From positions 186,001 to 250,000 of the forward strand of contig NZ_BMIS01000001.1 of NCBI RefSeq assembly GCF_014642675.1: a stretch of DNA of 64,000 bases. The letters run 5' to 3'. Positions 34,507 to 42,642 of the stretch are shown piece by piece. Both the position numbers and the translations under genes were made by a program. Under the pieces are notes generated by a model. The model worked only from the letters and a program-made list of their open reading frames with translations. It did no database searches and was not told the origin of the DNA. This DNA is from Nesterenkonia cremea (lineage in GTDB: Bacteria; Actinomycetota; Actinomycetes; Actinomycetales; Micrococcaceae). The first letter of the stretch is position 1. Each line of letters opens with the position of its first letter.

Positions 34507-35582
34507 ACGTCGGCATCGTCGGCGCAGGAGTCATCAGCGCCCAGTACCTGGAGACCATCGGCCGACTCCCTGATCTGCGCCTCGCCGGCATCGCTGACAT
34601 CGACCGTGAGCGCGCCCAGAAGGTGGGGCAGCAGCACGGGGCGCCGGGGATGAGCGTGGAGGAGCTGCTGTCCCGCGAGGATGTGGACGCAGTCATCAAC
34701 CTCACCATCCCCAAGGCCCACGCTGAGGTCTCTCTGGCCGCCCTGGAGGCGGGCAAGGGCGTCTTCGTGGAGAAGCCTCTGGCAGCCTCCTTCGAGGACG
34801 GCCGGCGGATGGTGCGCAGCGCAGAGCAGCATGGTGTGGTCCTGGGCTCGGCCCCGGACACCGTGCTGGGCACCGGTGTGCAGACTGCGCGGGCGGTCAT
34901 CGATGCCGGACGGATCGGCGTGCCCACCAGTGCGACGGTCACGATGATCCGGCCCGGTCACGAGTCCTGGCACCCCAACCCCGACTTCTACTATCAGCCG
35001 GGCGGTGGGCCGCTCTTCGATATGGGCCCCTACTACCTCACTTCATTGATCACCTTGCTGGGACCCGTGACCAAGGTGATCGGTGCCGGAACTGCGCTGC
35101 GCCAGGAGCGGGTCATCGGATCCGGGCCGCGCGCAGGGGAGAAGATCCCGGTCTCCACGCCCAGCCACGTCACCGGAGCCTTGGTGCACGAGTCAGGTGT
35201 GATCTCCACTCTGGTCATGAGCTTCGACGGCGTCTCCACCCGCGCTGCGCATATCGAGGTGCAGGGCACCGAGGGGACTCTGGAGGCGCCGGATCCCAAT
35301 CGGTTCGAAGGGCCTGTTCGGCTCTCCTCCCAGATGGACCGATGGGAGGGGCTCCCGGTGGCGGCCGGCTATCGTCAGGCAGCCCGCGGCTACGGGTTGG
35401 CCGATATGTTCTGGACCGGATCCTTCTCCGGGGATCCGCAGGCCGGACGCGCCCAGGGTGCGCTGGGTCTCCACGTCCTGGAGATCATGGAGGGCATCCT
35501 CACTGCGGCCGAGCAGGAGCGGACCGTCACGCTGAGCACCCGAGCCGAGCGGCCGGCGTCGGTCCCTCTGGATGAACGCTGA
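34491..35582 (+). CDS. Gfo/Idh/MocA-family oxidoreductase 2
   Basis: 363 aa from the GTG at 34491, which overlaps the end of the ThuA gene by 16 nt; this start puts the Rossmann motif NVGIVGAGVISAQYL at the very N-terminus. Catalytic VEKPLAASF and FDMGPYYLTSLITLLGP are present, with Tyr where the first enzyme has His. It is only distantly similar to oxidoreductase 1, so the two probably catalyse different steps. Confidence 0.85.
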   Translation: MGDSLNVGIVGAGVISAQYLETIGRLPDLRLAGIADIDRERAQKVGQQHGAPGMSVEELLSREDVDAVINLTIPKAHAEVSLAALEAGKGVFVEKPLAASFEDGRRMVRSAEQHGVVLGSAPDTVLGTGVQTARAVIDAGRIGVPTSATVTMIRPGHESWHPNPDFYYQPGGGPLFDMGPYYLTSLITLLGPVTKVIGAGTALRQERVIGSGPRAGEKIPVSTPSHVTGALVHESGVISTLVMSFDGVSTRAAHIEVQGTEGTLEAPDPNRFEGPVRLSSQMDRWEGLPVAAGYRQAARGYGLADMFWTGSFSGDPQAGRAQGALGLHVLEIMEGILTAAEQERTVTLSTRAERPASVPLDER

Positions 35583-35675
35583 AGCGCTGATCCTGCGCGC
35601 CGCTGGGTGAGAATCGGCTCCGGAGTGCAGGCTGAGGTATGAAAGGATGCACTGCACGAGGGGAGAGGACAGCAC

Positions 35676-36680
35676 ATGGCGATGACTGGGCGGCCACCTT
35701 CCATGGTGGATGTGGCCAAGCATGCAGGTGTCTCCCACCAGACCGTCTCCCGTGTGCTGAACTCCCCCGACGCCGTCCGCGCCGACACCCGTGAGCGGGT
35801 GGAGCGCTCCATGCGCGAGCTGAGCTACCGCCGGAACTCCCAGGCCCGGGCGCTGAAGACGCGCCGGACCGGGCTGATCGGCGTCGTCTCCCAGGGCTAT
35901 GCCGACTTCGGCCCCACCCAGCTGACGCTGTCCATCGAAGGTGCCGCGCGGGACCGCGGCTATGCCACGGCGCTGAGCGTGGTGCGCGATGCCCGCCCGC
36001 AGACCGTGGAGGCCACGCTTGACTTCTTCCTCAGCCACGGGGTGGAGGGAATCATCGTGCTGACCCCGGTGCCCGTGCTGATCGAGGCGGCCGAGCAGCT
36101 GGCCGCCAGGACGCCGGTGGTGGTGCTGACCTCCGGGCTGGAGCCTGGGGGTGAGCTGCGCGTGGCCGGCATCGATCACGCCCATGGTGCGGAGCTGGCC
36201 ACCCGGCATCTGGTGGAGCAGGGGCGGCGTCGGATCGCCCATATCGCCGGGCCGATGACCTGGTTCGACGCCCAGGGCCGCGTGGAGGGGTGGCGCCGTG
36301 CGCTGCGGGAGGCCGGGATGGACGACTCCCGGATGGCGGAGGCGGAGGACTGGACGGCCGAGGCCGGATTCGCCACCATGGAGGAGCTCTGCGCGGTCGA
36401 GGAGCTGCCGGATGCGGTCTTCGCCTCCAACGATTTCATCGCTCTGGGCGCCATCCGTGCCCTGGAGCAGCGGGGCGTGGACGTGCCGCGGGATGTCTCA
36501 GTGGTGGGCTATGACGATGTCGACGGCGCCGCCTTCTTCCGACCGCCGCTGACCACTGTGGCCCAGCCCTTCCGTGAGGCGGGGAGGGCTGCGCTGACGC
36601 TGTTGTTGGACCAGGCGGAATCTGCTTCGGGCCGTGACCGGGTCTTCCTGGAGCCGCACCTGGTGGTGCGTGGATCCTGA
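35676..36680 (+). CDS. LacI-family repressor 1
   Basis: 334 aa: helix-turn-helix MVDVAKHAGVSHQTVSRVLN, hinge SQARALKTRRTGLIGVV, then a periplasmic-binding-protein-like effector domain (VFASNDFIALGAIRALEQRGVDVPRDVSVVGYDD). GAGGGGAGAGG lies before the ATG. It lies between the xylo-oligosaccharide operon and the alditol oxidase gene, and a CG-centred palindrome 17 nt past its stop fits a LacI operator, so alditol oxidase is its likely target. Confidence 0.9.
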   Translation: MAMTGRPPSMVDVAKHAGVSHQTVSRVLNSPDAVRADTRERVERSMRELSYRRNSQARALKTRRTGLIGVVSQGYADFGPTQLTLSIEGAARDRGYATALSVVRDARPQTVEATLDFFLSHGVEGIIVLTPVPVLIEAAEQLAARTPVVVLTSGLEPGGELRVAGIDHAHGAELATRHLVEQGRRRIAHIAGPMTWFDAQGRVEGWRRALREAGMDDSRMAEAEDWTAEAGFATMEELCAVEELPDAVFASNDFIALGAIRALEQRGVDVPRDVSVVGYDDVDGAAFFRPPLTTVAQPFREAGRAALTLLLDQAESASGRDRVFLEPHLVVRGS

Positions 36681-36696
36681 GCACCCCTGCGACGGC

Positions 36697-36708
36697 GTTA
36701 ACGTTAAC
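36697..36708. promoter_or_regulatory. LacI-type operator GTTAACGTTAAC before alditol oxidase
   Basis: A perfect 12-bp palindrome with a central CG, the hallmark of LacI-family sites, 42 nt before the oxidase ATG and just after the gene for LacI repressor 1. Confidence 0.6.
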
Positions 36709-36716
36709 AGCAACGA

Positions 36717-36731
36717 GATGTGTATCACGTC
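36717..36731. promoter_or_regulatory. GATGTG-N3-CACGTC element before alditol oxidase
   Basis: GATGTGTATCACGTC forms an imperfect inverted repeat and matches 14 of 15 bases of the element at 39368-39382 before the second sugar importer. Possibly a global carbon-control site; the binder is unknown. Confidence 0.4.
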
Positions 36732-36749
36732 GAGGAGAGGGCGGTGGGT

Positions 36750-38003
36750 ATGGAGCCCGCATCAGAGAGCAGCGCAGCAGAGATCAATTGGGCGGGCAAT
36801 CAGCGCTACTCAGCCGCGCGACTGCTGCGCCCTGAGAGCGTGGAGGAGCTGCAGGGCGAGGTGAAGCAGGCTCAGCGGCTCAAAGTTGTGGGCAGTCGGC
36901 ACAGCTTCAACACCATCGCGGACACCACCGGAGACCTGATGGAGCTGAGCGCGCTGCCGCGCAGCTTTGAGCTCTCCGAGGGCGGCGCCACCGTCACCGT
37001 GGACGCCGGCATGCGCTATGGCGAGCTCGCGCGCAGGCTCCAGGAGCAGGGGCGGGCCCTGCCGAATATGGCCTCGCTGCCGCACATCACCGTGGCCGGA
37101 TCCGTGGCCACCGGAACCCACGGATCCGGTGACGCGCTGCCGCCGCTGTCCTCCGCAGTCAGCGCCGTGGAGCTGGTCCTCGCCGACGGGAGCCATCACA
37201 CGCTGCGCCGAGGCGACGCCGATTTCGGTGCCGCTGTGGTCAACCTGGGCGCGCTCGGCGTCGTGGTCCGGCTGAGCCTGGACACGGTGCCCACCTTCGA
37301 GGTGCGCCAGGACGTCTACGACGGGCTGAGCTGGGAGGCCGTGCAGGACGGTGTAGAGGAGCTGATGGGCTCTGCCTACAGCGTCAGCCTCTTCACCCGC
37401 TGGTCCGGGGAGCGGTTCGGCCACGCCTGGCTGAAGTCAGTGGGGGAGCCGCCCCGGGAGCTGGCCGGCGTCACGGCTCTGCGGCACGACATCGGGCTGG
37501 TCGAAGGTGCGGTGGAGCGGACCACGGCGCAGTCGGGACAGTGGGGGAGCTGGGATCAGCGGCTGCCGCATTTCCTGCTGGACTTCACGCCCAGCAACGG
37601 TTCCGAGCTGCAGAGTGAGTACCTGCTGCCGCGCGAGCACGCCGGGGAGGCCGTGCGCCGGCTCCGGACGCTGGGCGATGCGATGGAACCGCATCTGCTG
37701 ATCAGCGAGGTCCGCACCATGGCCGCCGACGACCAATGGATGAGCCCTGCCTGGGGCCGAGGCACCGTGGGCTTCCACTTCACCTGGCGCCAGCGCGTCG
37801 AAGAGGTCGCCCAGCTGCTGCCGCGGCTGGAGGAGGCGCTGATGCCGCTGGGCGCCCGGGCCCACTGGGGCAAGCTGGCAGCGGTGGAGGTCGCCGGGGC
37901 TGCATATCCCAAGCTGCCGGACTTCCGCGAGGTCGCCCATCGTTTGGACCCGGACGGAGTGTTCCGGAACACGTTTCTGGACCAGCACGTGTTCGAGGGC
38001 TGA
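36750..38003 (+). CDS. Alditol oxidase (xylitol/sorbitol oxidase), covalent-FAD type
   Basis: 417 aa; ATG 36750 is 9 nt after GAGGAGAGG. Oxidises the end carbon of an alditol with O2, giving the aldose and hydrogen peroxide; xylitol would yield xylose for XylA/XylB. The FAD-binding PP-loop domain has VVGSRHSFN, whose His51 matches the histidine that carries FAD in Streptomyces AldO, then HGSGDALPPLSSAV. The C-terminal half ends with WGKLAAVEVAGAAYPKLPDFREVAHRLDPDGVFRNTFL. Length equals AldO. No signal peptide. Peroxide production may explain a nearby need for detoxification. Confidence 0.88.
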   Translation: MEPASESSAAEINWAGNQRYSAARLLRPESVEELQGEVKQAQRLKVVGSRHSFNTIADTTGDLMELSALPRSFELSEGGATVTVDAGMRYGELARRLQEQGRALPNMASLPHITVAGSVATGTHGSGDALPPLSSAVSAVELVLADGSHHTLRRGDADFGAAVVNLGALGVVVRLSLDTVPTFEVRQDVYDGLSWEAVQDGVEELMGSAYSVSLFTRWSGERFGHAWLKSVGEPPRELAGVTALRHDIGLVEGAVERTTAQSGQWGSWDQRLPHFLLDFTPSNGSELQSEYLLPREHAGEAVRRLRTLGDAMEPHLLISEVRTMAADDQWMSPAWGRGTVGFHFTWRQRVEEVAQLLPRLEEALMPLGARAHWGKLAAVEVAGAAYPKLPDFREVAHRLDPDGVFRNTFLDQHVFEG

Positions 38004-38050
38004 GCGGGGAGCATGCGCCGTGTGGGTGCTCATGCTCGTAGAGTTGTGCC

Positions 38051-39106
38051 ATGTCCCCGCACACCCGCTCGACGATGAAGGACGTGGCCGAACTGGCCGG
38101 TGTCTCCCCCAAGACCGTCTCCAATGTGCTAACCGGCGCGGCAGGAGTCCGGGAGGAGACGCGCACCAAGGTCGAGTCCGCCATGGCCGAGCTGGACTTC
38201 GTGCCGAACCTCAGTGCTCGTGGTCTGCGCAACGGCCGCAGCGGCGTCATCGGACTGGCGCTGCCCGACGTCGGCAGTGCCTTCTCCGCCAGCATCACCC
38301 ACGAGATGCTCGAGGCCGCCCACGAGCGGGGGCTCATGATCCAGGTGGAGGAGACCGCCGCCGAGCCTGAGCGTGAGTATGATCTGGTCTCCCGCGCGCG
38401 GACCCACCAGGTGGACGGGCTGATCCTCAACCCGGTGCGTCTGGAGGACAGTGTGGTCGAGCATGTGGGTCATCTGCCCCCGGTGGTGCTCATCGGCGAG
38501 GTGGAGCAGCACCGCACCGACCGCGTGTTCATCAACAGCCCTGTGGCCGCCCGGCTCTCTGCGCAGCACATGATCCAGCAGGGCGCCTGTCGGGTCGCTG
38601 TGCTGGGCGGTTCGCAGGCCGCCGCCACCGACAGCAAGGCCACGATGGGCCAGCGCCTGCAGGGCTATGTCGACGGCCTGCGCGAGCACGGGCTGCCCAC
38701 TCCCGAGGAGCTCCAGGTGGAGGTCATCGAGTGGACCGTGGAGGGCGGCGCCCGCGGCATGCAGGAACTGCTGGACCGCGAGGTCGCCTTCGACGCCGTC
38801 ATCGCCTTCACGGACTCCATCGCCATGGGAGCACTCCATGTCCTGCACAGCGCCGGGATCCGGGTTCCCGAGGATGTGCTGATCTCCGGCTTCGACGACG
38901 TCCAACACGCCGCTTACACCTGGCCGGCGCTGACCACCATCAGCTTCGACCACCGGGTCTACGTCGACCAGGCGCTGGACCTGCTGGCCGAGCGGATCGC
39001 CGATCGTTCCATCGAGCCCCGTGCCGTGGAGATTCCCCACACCCTCACTGTGCGGCAGAGCACCGACGCCCGTCCCGCCGGATACCTCCCCACGCCGCGC
39101 ACCTGA
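38051..39106 (+). CDS. LacI-family repressor 2
   Basis: 351 aa: MKDVAELAGVSPKTVSNVLTGAAGVREETR helix-turn-helix, hinge SARGLRNGRSGVIGLALP, and an effector domain with VIAFTDSIAMGALHVLHSAGIRVPEDVLISGFDD. A TAGAGT box lies 11 nt before the ATG and no ribosome site is visible, so translation may be leaderless. It precedes the second importer/GH51 operon, whose promoter holds two identical LacI-type palindromes, so it is probably the arabino-oligosaccharide repressor. Confidence 0.9.
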   Translation: MSPHTRSTMKDVAELAGVSPKTVSNVLTGAAGVREETRTKVESAMAELDFVPNLSARGLRNGRSGVIGLALPDVGSAFSASITHEMLEAAHERGLMIQVEETAAEPEREYDLVSRARTHQVDGLILNPVRLEDSVVEHVGHLPPVVLIGEVEQHRTDRVFINSPVAARLSAQHMIQQGACRVAVLGGSQAAATDSKATMGQRLQGYVDGLREHGLPTPEELQVEVIEWTVEGGARGMQELLDREVAFDAVIAFTDSIAMGALHVLHSAGIRVPEDVLISGFDDVQHAAYTWPALTTISFDHRVYVDQALDLLAERIADRSIEPRAVEIPHTLTVRQSTDARPAGYLPTPRT

Positions 39107-39367
39107 GAGATTCCCGACGCCGGCGCTTCGGCCAGCCGTGGCTTCAGCACTTTCCGTCGCCTCATCGCGCCAAAGCGGCCGTCCCGACGCCGGAGAGTGC
39201 GGAACCCAGCCCTCGCTCCGGTGCGCGGGCACTGACGGGGCCGCCCACCGCGTTCATCGGCGCTGATGGGTCGGGTCGGCGTCGTTCTGGCGACTCGGGG
39301 GCGCCAAACGACGGGCGGAACAGCAGCATCTGACCAGCGCAGACGCATAAATCTCCGGAATCCCTAT

Positions 39368-39382
39368 GATGTGGATCACGTC
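39368..39382. promoter_or_regulatory. GATGTG-N3-CACGTC element before the second sugar importer
   Basis: GATGTGGATCACGTC, 14 of 15 bases equal to 36717-36731. It lies 22 nt before the first LacI-type palindrome. Confidence 0.4.
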
Positions 39383-39403
39383 TTGTGTATGCTGTCTCCA
39401 GCT

Positions 39404-39447
39404 TTACATCGATGTAATCAGTGTGCTTGAGATTTACATCGATGTAA
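39404..39447. promoter_or_regulatory. Two identical LacI-type operators, 30 bp apart
   Basis: TTACATCGATGTAA occurs at 39404-39417 and again at 39434-39447; each is a perfect 14-bp palindrome with central CG. The 30-bp repeat distance is close to three helical turns, so both sites face the same side of the DNA, which favours cooperative binding. The next gene starts 31 nt later. Confidence 0.8.
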
Positions 39448-39477
39448 GAGACGCAGGTACTGACGAAGTGGGGACCT

Positions 39478-40803
39478 ATGGATCGAATGCGACTCAGCAG
39501 ACGGCAGCTCTTCGGCGCCGGCCTCGCTGGAGCCGGGGCGCTCGCGCTGACCGGCTGCGGACGGGGCGGACCTGACGACCGCACCACGCTGCAGTTCTGG
39601 CATCCTCTCAGCGGCGGCGACGGCATCATCATGGCCGGGCTGCTCGATGAGATCAACGAGGCTCAGAGCGACTACTACGTCCGGCCTACTGTGCTGGAGT
39701 GGGGCGAGCCGTACTACACCAAGCTCGCCATGGCAGGAGCCGGCGGCCGTGCCCCGGAGCTGGCCATCATGCACTCCGCCCGTGTGCCGGCCTACTACCC
39801 CGGTGGTCTGCTGGACCCGTGGGACATGTCCCGTCTGGCGGAGTTGGGCGTCAGCGAGGAGCAGTTCTCCGGCCCGGTCTGGGAGAACAGCGTCATCGAC
39901 GGCGAGCTCTGGAGCGTGCCGCTGGATGCCCACCCGTTCGTGATGTTCTACAACACCGAGATCTGCGAGGCGGCCGGGGTCCTCGACTCCGACGGTCAGC
40001 TCCTCGAGCCGGACGGCCCCGAAGGCTTCCTCGACATCTGCCGGCAGATCGCCGACTACACCGGCGGCAACGGCCTCTCCTTCGGCTTCCTGGGTGAGCC
40101 GCCGCAGATCTGGCGCCTCTTCTACACCTTCTACGCCCAGCATGGCGTGGAGATGAGCTTCCCGGAGGGCGGCCCTGCGGAGATCGACGACGACGCCTTC
40201 ATCGGGGCCCTGGAGTACATGGCCCGGCTGACCGACGGTGAGGTCGCCTCCAGCCGCGGGGACCGGGATTCTTCCATCGCGGAGTTCTCCACCGGCCAGA
40301 CCGGGATCTTCTTCGACGGCGTCTGGGAGCTGGCCACCATGAACGACGCCGAGCTGCCGGTGAACATGGGCATGATCCCCACCGTCTTCGGCACTCCGGT
40401 CACCTACTCGGACTCGCACTGCTTTGTGCTGCCCCACCAGCAGGACCCGGATGAGGAGGCCCGCGACCACGCCTACGAGTTCGTCGCTCGCCTGCTGGAG
40501 GGATCCCTGGACTGGGCCGACGCCGGTCACATCCCCGCCTACCTGCCGGTCACGGAGAGCTCCGAGTACGCCGAGCTGACCCCGCAGTCCAGCTACGCAG
40601 ACGCTATCGACCACGTGGTCTACGACCCCACGGCCTGGTTCACGGGATCCGGCTCCAACTTCATCAACGAAGTCGGCCAGATGATCCAGGGATCCATGGT
40701 CAGCGGCGAGGGCTTCGAAGACACGCTCGAGCGGTTTCGCAGCTACGTCGACGGGCTGCTCGAAGGCACCAACCCGGTGGACCCAGAGGGGAGTCACGGC
40801 TGA
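39478..40803 (+). CDS. Sugar ABC transporter substrate-binding lipoprotein (arabino-oligosaccharide?)
   Basis: 441 aa. The signal has a twin-arginine pair (LSRRQLFGAG) and a lipobox (ALTGC), so it may be exported folded and then lipidated. Family 1 binding protein: TLQFWHPLSGGDG, SVPLDAHPFVMFYNTEIC, GIFFDGVWELATMNDAELPVNMGMIP. Not close to the other binding proteins of the window. The linked GH51 enzyme suggests arabinose-containing oligosaccharides. Its stop overlaps the next start (TGATG). Confidence 0.88.
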   Translation: MDRMRLSRRQLFGAGLAGAGALALTGCGRGGPDDRTTLQFWHPLSGGDGIIMAGLLDEINEAQSDYYVRPTVLEWGEPYYTKLAMAGAGGRAPELAIMHSARVPAYYPGGLLDPWDMSRLAELGVSEEQFSGPVWENSVIDGELWSVPLDAHPFVMFYNTEICEAAGVLDSDGQLLEPDGPEGFLDICRQIADYTGGNGLSFGFLGEPPQIWRLFYTFYAQHGVEMSFPEGGPAEIDDDAFIGALEYMARLTDGEVASSRGDRDSSIAEFSTGQTGIFFDGVWELATMNDAELPVNMGMIPTVFGTPVTYSDSHCFVLPHQQDPDEEARDHAYEFVARLLEGSLDWADAGHIPAYLPVTESSEYAELTPQSSYADAIDHVVYDPTAWFTGSGSNFINEVGQMIQGSMVSGEGFEDTLERFRSYVDGLLEGTNPVDPEGSHG

Positions 40804-41702
40804 TGAGAGATCTCAAGACGCTGAGCACAGAACCTCGCCGGAACCGAGAATGGTGGGTGGCCGCAGGGTTCCTGGCCCCCTTCATGCTCGCATTCTTCAT
40901 GTTCGTGATCTGGCCGATGGCCCACGGGATCTACCTGAGCTTCACGGACCAGGCCCTGACCGGGGCCGGCGGAAACTTCGTGGGCTTCGAGAACTACGTG
41001 GAGGCCTTCACCGATCCCACGCTGTGGGGGGCCATGCGGAACACCGTCTGGTTCACCATCATCTCCACCGTCCCGCTGGTGATCATCGCGATGACCATGG
41101 CCCTGCTGGTCAACACCGGGCTTCCGGGACAATGGCTGTGGCGCCTCTCCTTCTTCATGCCCTTCCTGCTGGCCTCCACGGTCATCTCGCAGATCTGGGT
41201 GTGGATCTTCAACCCGGAGATCGGTGCTGCGAACTCGGTGCTGACCGGCGTGGGTCTGGAGCCGCTGTCCTGGTTGCAGACGCCGCATCTCGACCTGATC
41301 TCCATCACCATCGCCACGGTCTGGTGGACGGTGGGCTTCAACTTCCTGCTCTATCTGGCAGCCCTGCAGAACATCCCTGACCTGCAGTACGAGGCCGCCT
41401 CGGTGGATGGAGCCGGACGATGGAGGCAGCTCTGGTCGATCACCATCCCGCAGCTGATGCCGGTGACCGGCGTGGTGTTCGTGCTCCAGATCCTCGCCTC
41501 GCTGAAGCTCTTCGACCAGGCGTATCAGATGCTGCCGGGCTCCACGGACACCTCGCGGCCCATCGTGCAGTACATCTTCGAGGCCGGCTTCGTCGGATAC
41601 CGGTTCGGCTACGCCTCAGCCATCTCGTACGTGTTCTTTGCGCTGATCCTCGTGGTCGGCATCGTTCAGATCACCATCAGCCGGAGGAAGGTGCAGCGAT
41701 GA
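40803..41702 (+). CDS. Sugar ABC transporter permease, MalF type
   Basis: 299 aa with six helices; the ATPase-contact loop reads YEAASVDGAGRWRQLWSITIPQLMP. Overlaps the binding-protein stop by 1 nt and the next permease by 4 nt. No ATPase gene nearby, so it should share a general one. Confidence 0.92.
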   Translation: MRDLKTLSTEPRRNREWWVAAGFLAPFMLAFFMFVIWPMAHGIYLSFTDQALTGAGGNFVGFENYVEAFTDPTLWGAMRNTVWFTIISTVPLVIIAMTMALLVNTGLPGQWLWRLSFFMPFLLASTVISQIWVWIFNPEIGAANSVLTGVGLEPLSWLQTPHLDLISITIATVWWTVGFNFLLYLAALQNIPDLQYEAASVDGAGRWRQLWSITIPQLMPVTGVVFVLQILASLKLFDQAYQMLPGSTDTSRPIVQYIFEAGFVGYRFGYASAISYVFFALILVVGIVQITISRRKVQR

Positions 41703-42592
41703 GTGTCGCGCAGCAGTCGCCCCTGACAGATGTCACCGCCAGACGGAATCTCAAGCCCGGCGAGAAGCCCTTCGGCATTGCCCGGCTGTTGGCCTTCGCC
41801 GCCCTGGCGATCATGGCCGTGATCTGGCTCTTCCCCATCGTGTGGGCCCTGGCCACCGCACTGAAGACAGAGACCGACGCCGCCGCCGGCGACCTCTCGC
41901 TCATCGGCGAGTCCGGAATCAGCTTCGACGCCTTCGCGGCGGTCTTGGCCGAGGGCAACGTCTATATCTGGGCCTGGAACAGCCTCTGGACCTCCGCGGT
42001 GATCACGCTGATCACGGTGGCGATCTCGGCGATGGCCGCCTACGCCTTCTCCCGGTTGAAGTTCCGCGGCCGCAGCGCCCTGTTCTTCATGGTGATCGCC
42101 TCGATCATCGTGCCGCCGCAGGTGCTGATCATCCCCCTGTACTACCAGATGCTCACGTTCAACATGGTGGACACCTACTGGGGTCTGATCCTGCCGCAGG
42201 TGGTCATGGCGCCGATCATCTTCATCCTGAAGAAGTTCTTCGACGCCGTGCCCATCGAGCTGGAGGAGGCGGCCCGCGTGGACGGCGCCGGACGGTTCAG
42301 GGTCTTCCTGACCGTGGTGCTGCCGCTGTCCAAGCCGATCCTCGGGGCGGTCTCGATCTTCGTCTTCATCCAGGCGTGGAACAACTTCCTGTGGCCCTTC
42401 ATCGTCATCAACGACACCCTGCTGATGACGCTGCCGGTGGGTCTGCAGACGGTGATCAGTGCCTACGGGGTCCAGTACGCCCAGGTCATGGCCCAGGCGA
42501 TCCTCGCGGCCCTGCCGCTCATCGTCGTCTTCCTGTTCTACCAGCGCCAGATCGTCAAGGGGGTGGCGACGACAGGCTTCGGAGGACAGTGA
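41699..42592 (+). CDS. Sugar ABC transporter permease, MalG type
   Basis: 297 aa beginning MSVAQQSPLTDV at 41699. Six helices, contact loop LEEAARVDGAGRFRVFLTVVLPLSKPIL, typical ending QRQIVKGVATTGFGGQ. Partner of the preceding permease; the GH51 gene follows 50 nt later. Confidence 0.92.
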   Translation: MSVAQQSPLTDVTARRNLKPGEKPFGIARLLAFAALAIMAVIWLFPIVWALATALKTETDAAAGDLSLIGESGISFDAFAAVLAEGNVYIWAWNSLWTSAVITLITVAISAMAAYAFSRLKFRGRSALFFMVIASIIVPPQVLIIPLYYQMLTFNMVDTYWGLILPQVVMAPIIFILKKFFDAVPIELEEAARVDGAGRFRVFLTVVLPLSKPILGAVSIFVFIQAWNNFLWPFIVINDTLLMTLPVGLQTVISAYGVQYAQVMAQAILAALPLIVVFLFYQRQIVKGVATTGFGGQ

Positions 42593-42642
42593 CCCCCGCG
42601 AATTCAAGACCACACGAACTTTCTGCAGTGACGAGGAGATTC

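Larger units (their letters stand above)
39107..39477. other. 371-nt intergenic region with regulatory sites near its right end
   Basis: No convincing gene. The first 250 nt are GC-rich with several short CGACGCCG repeats that could fold into a transcription stop after the LacI gene. The last 110 nt turn AT-rich and hold the element at 39368-39382 and two palindromic operators (39404-39447). Confidence 0.6.
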
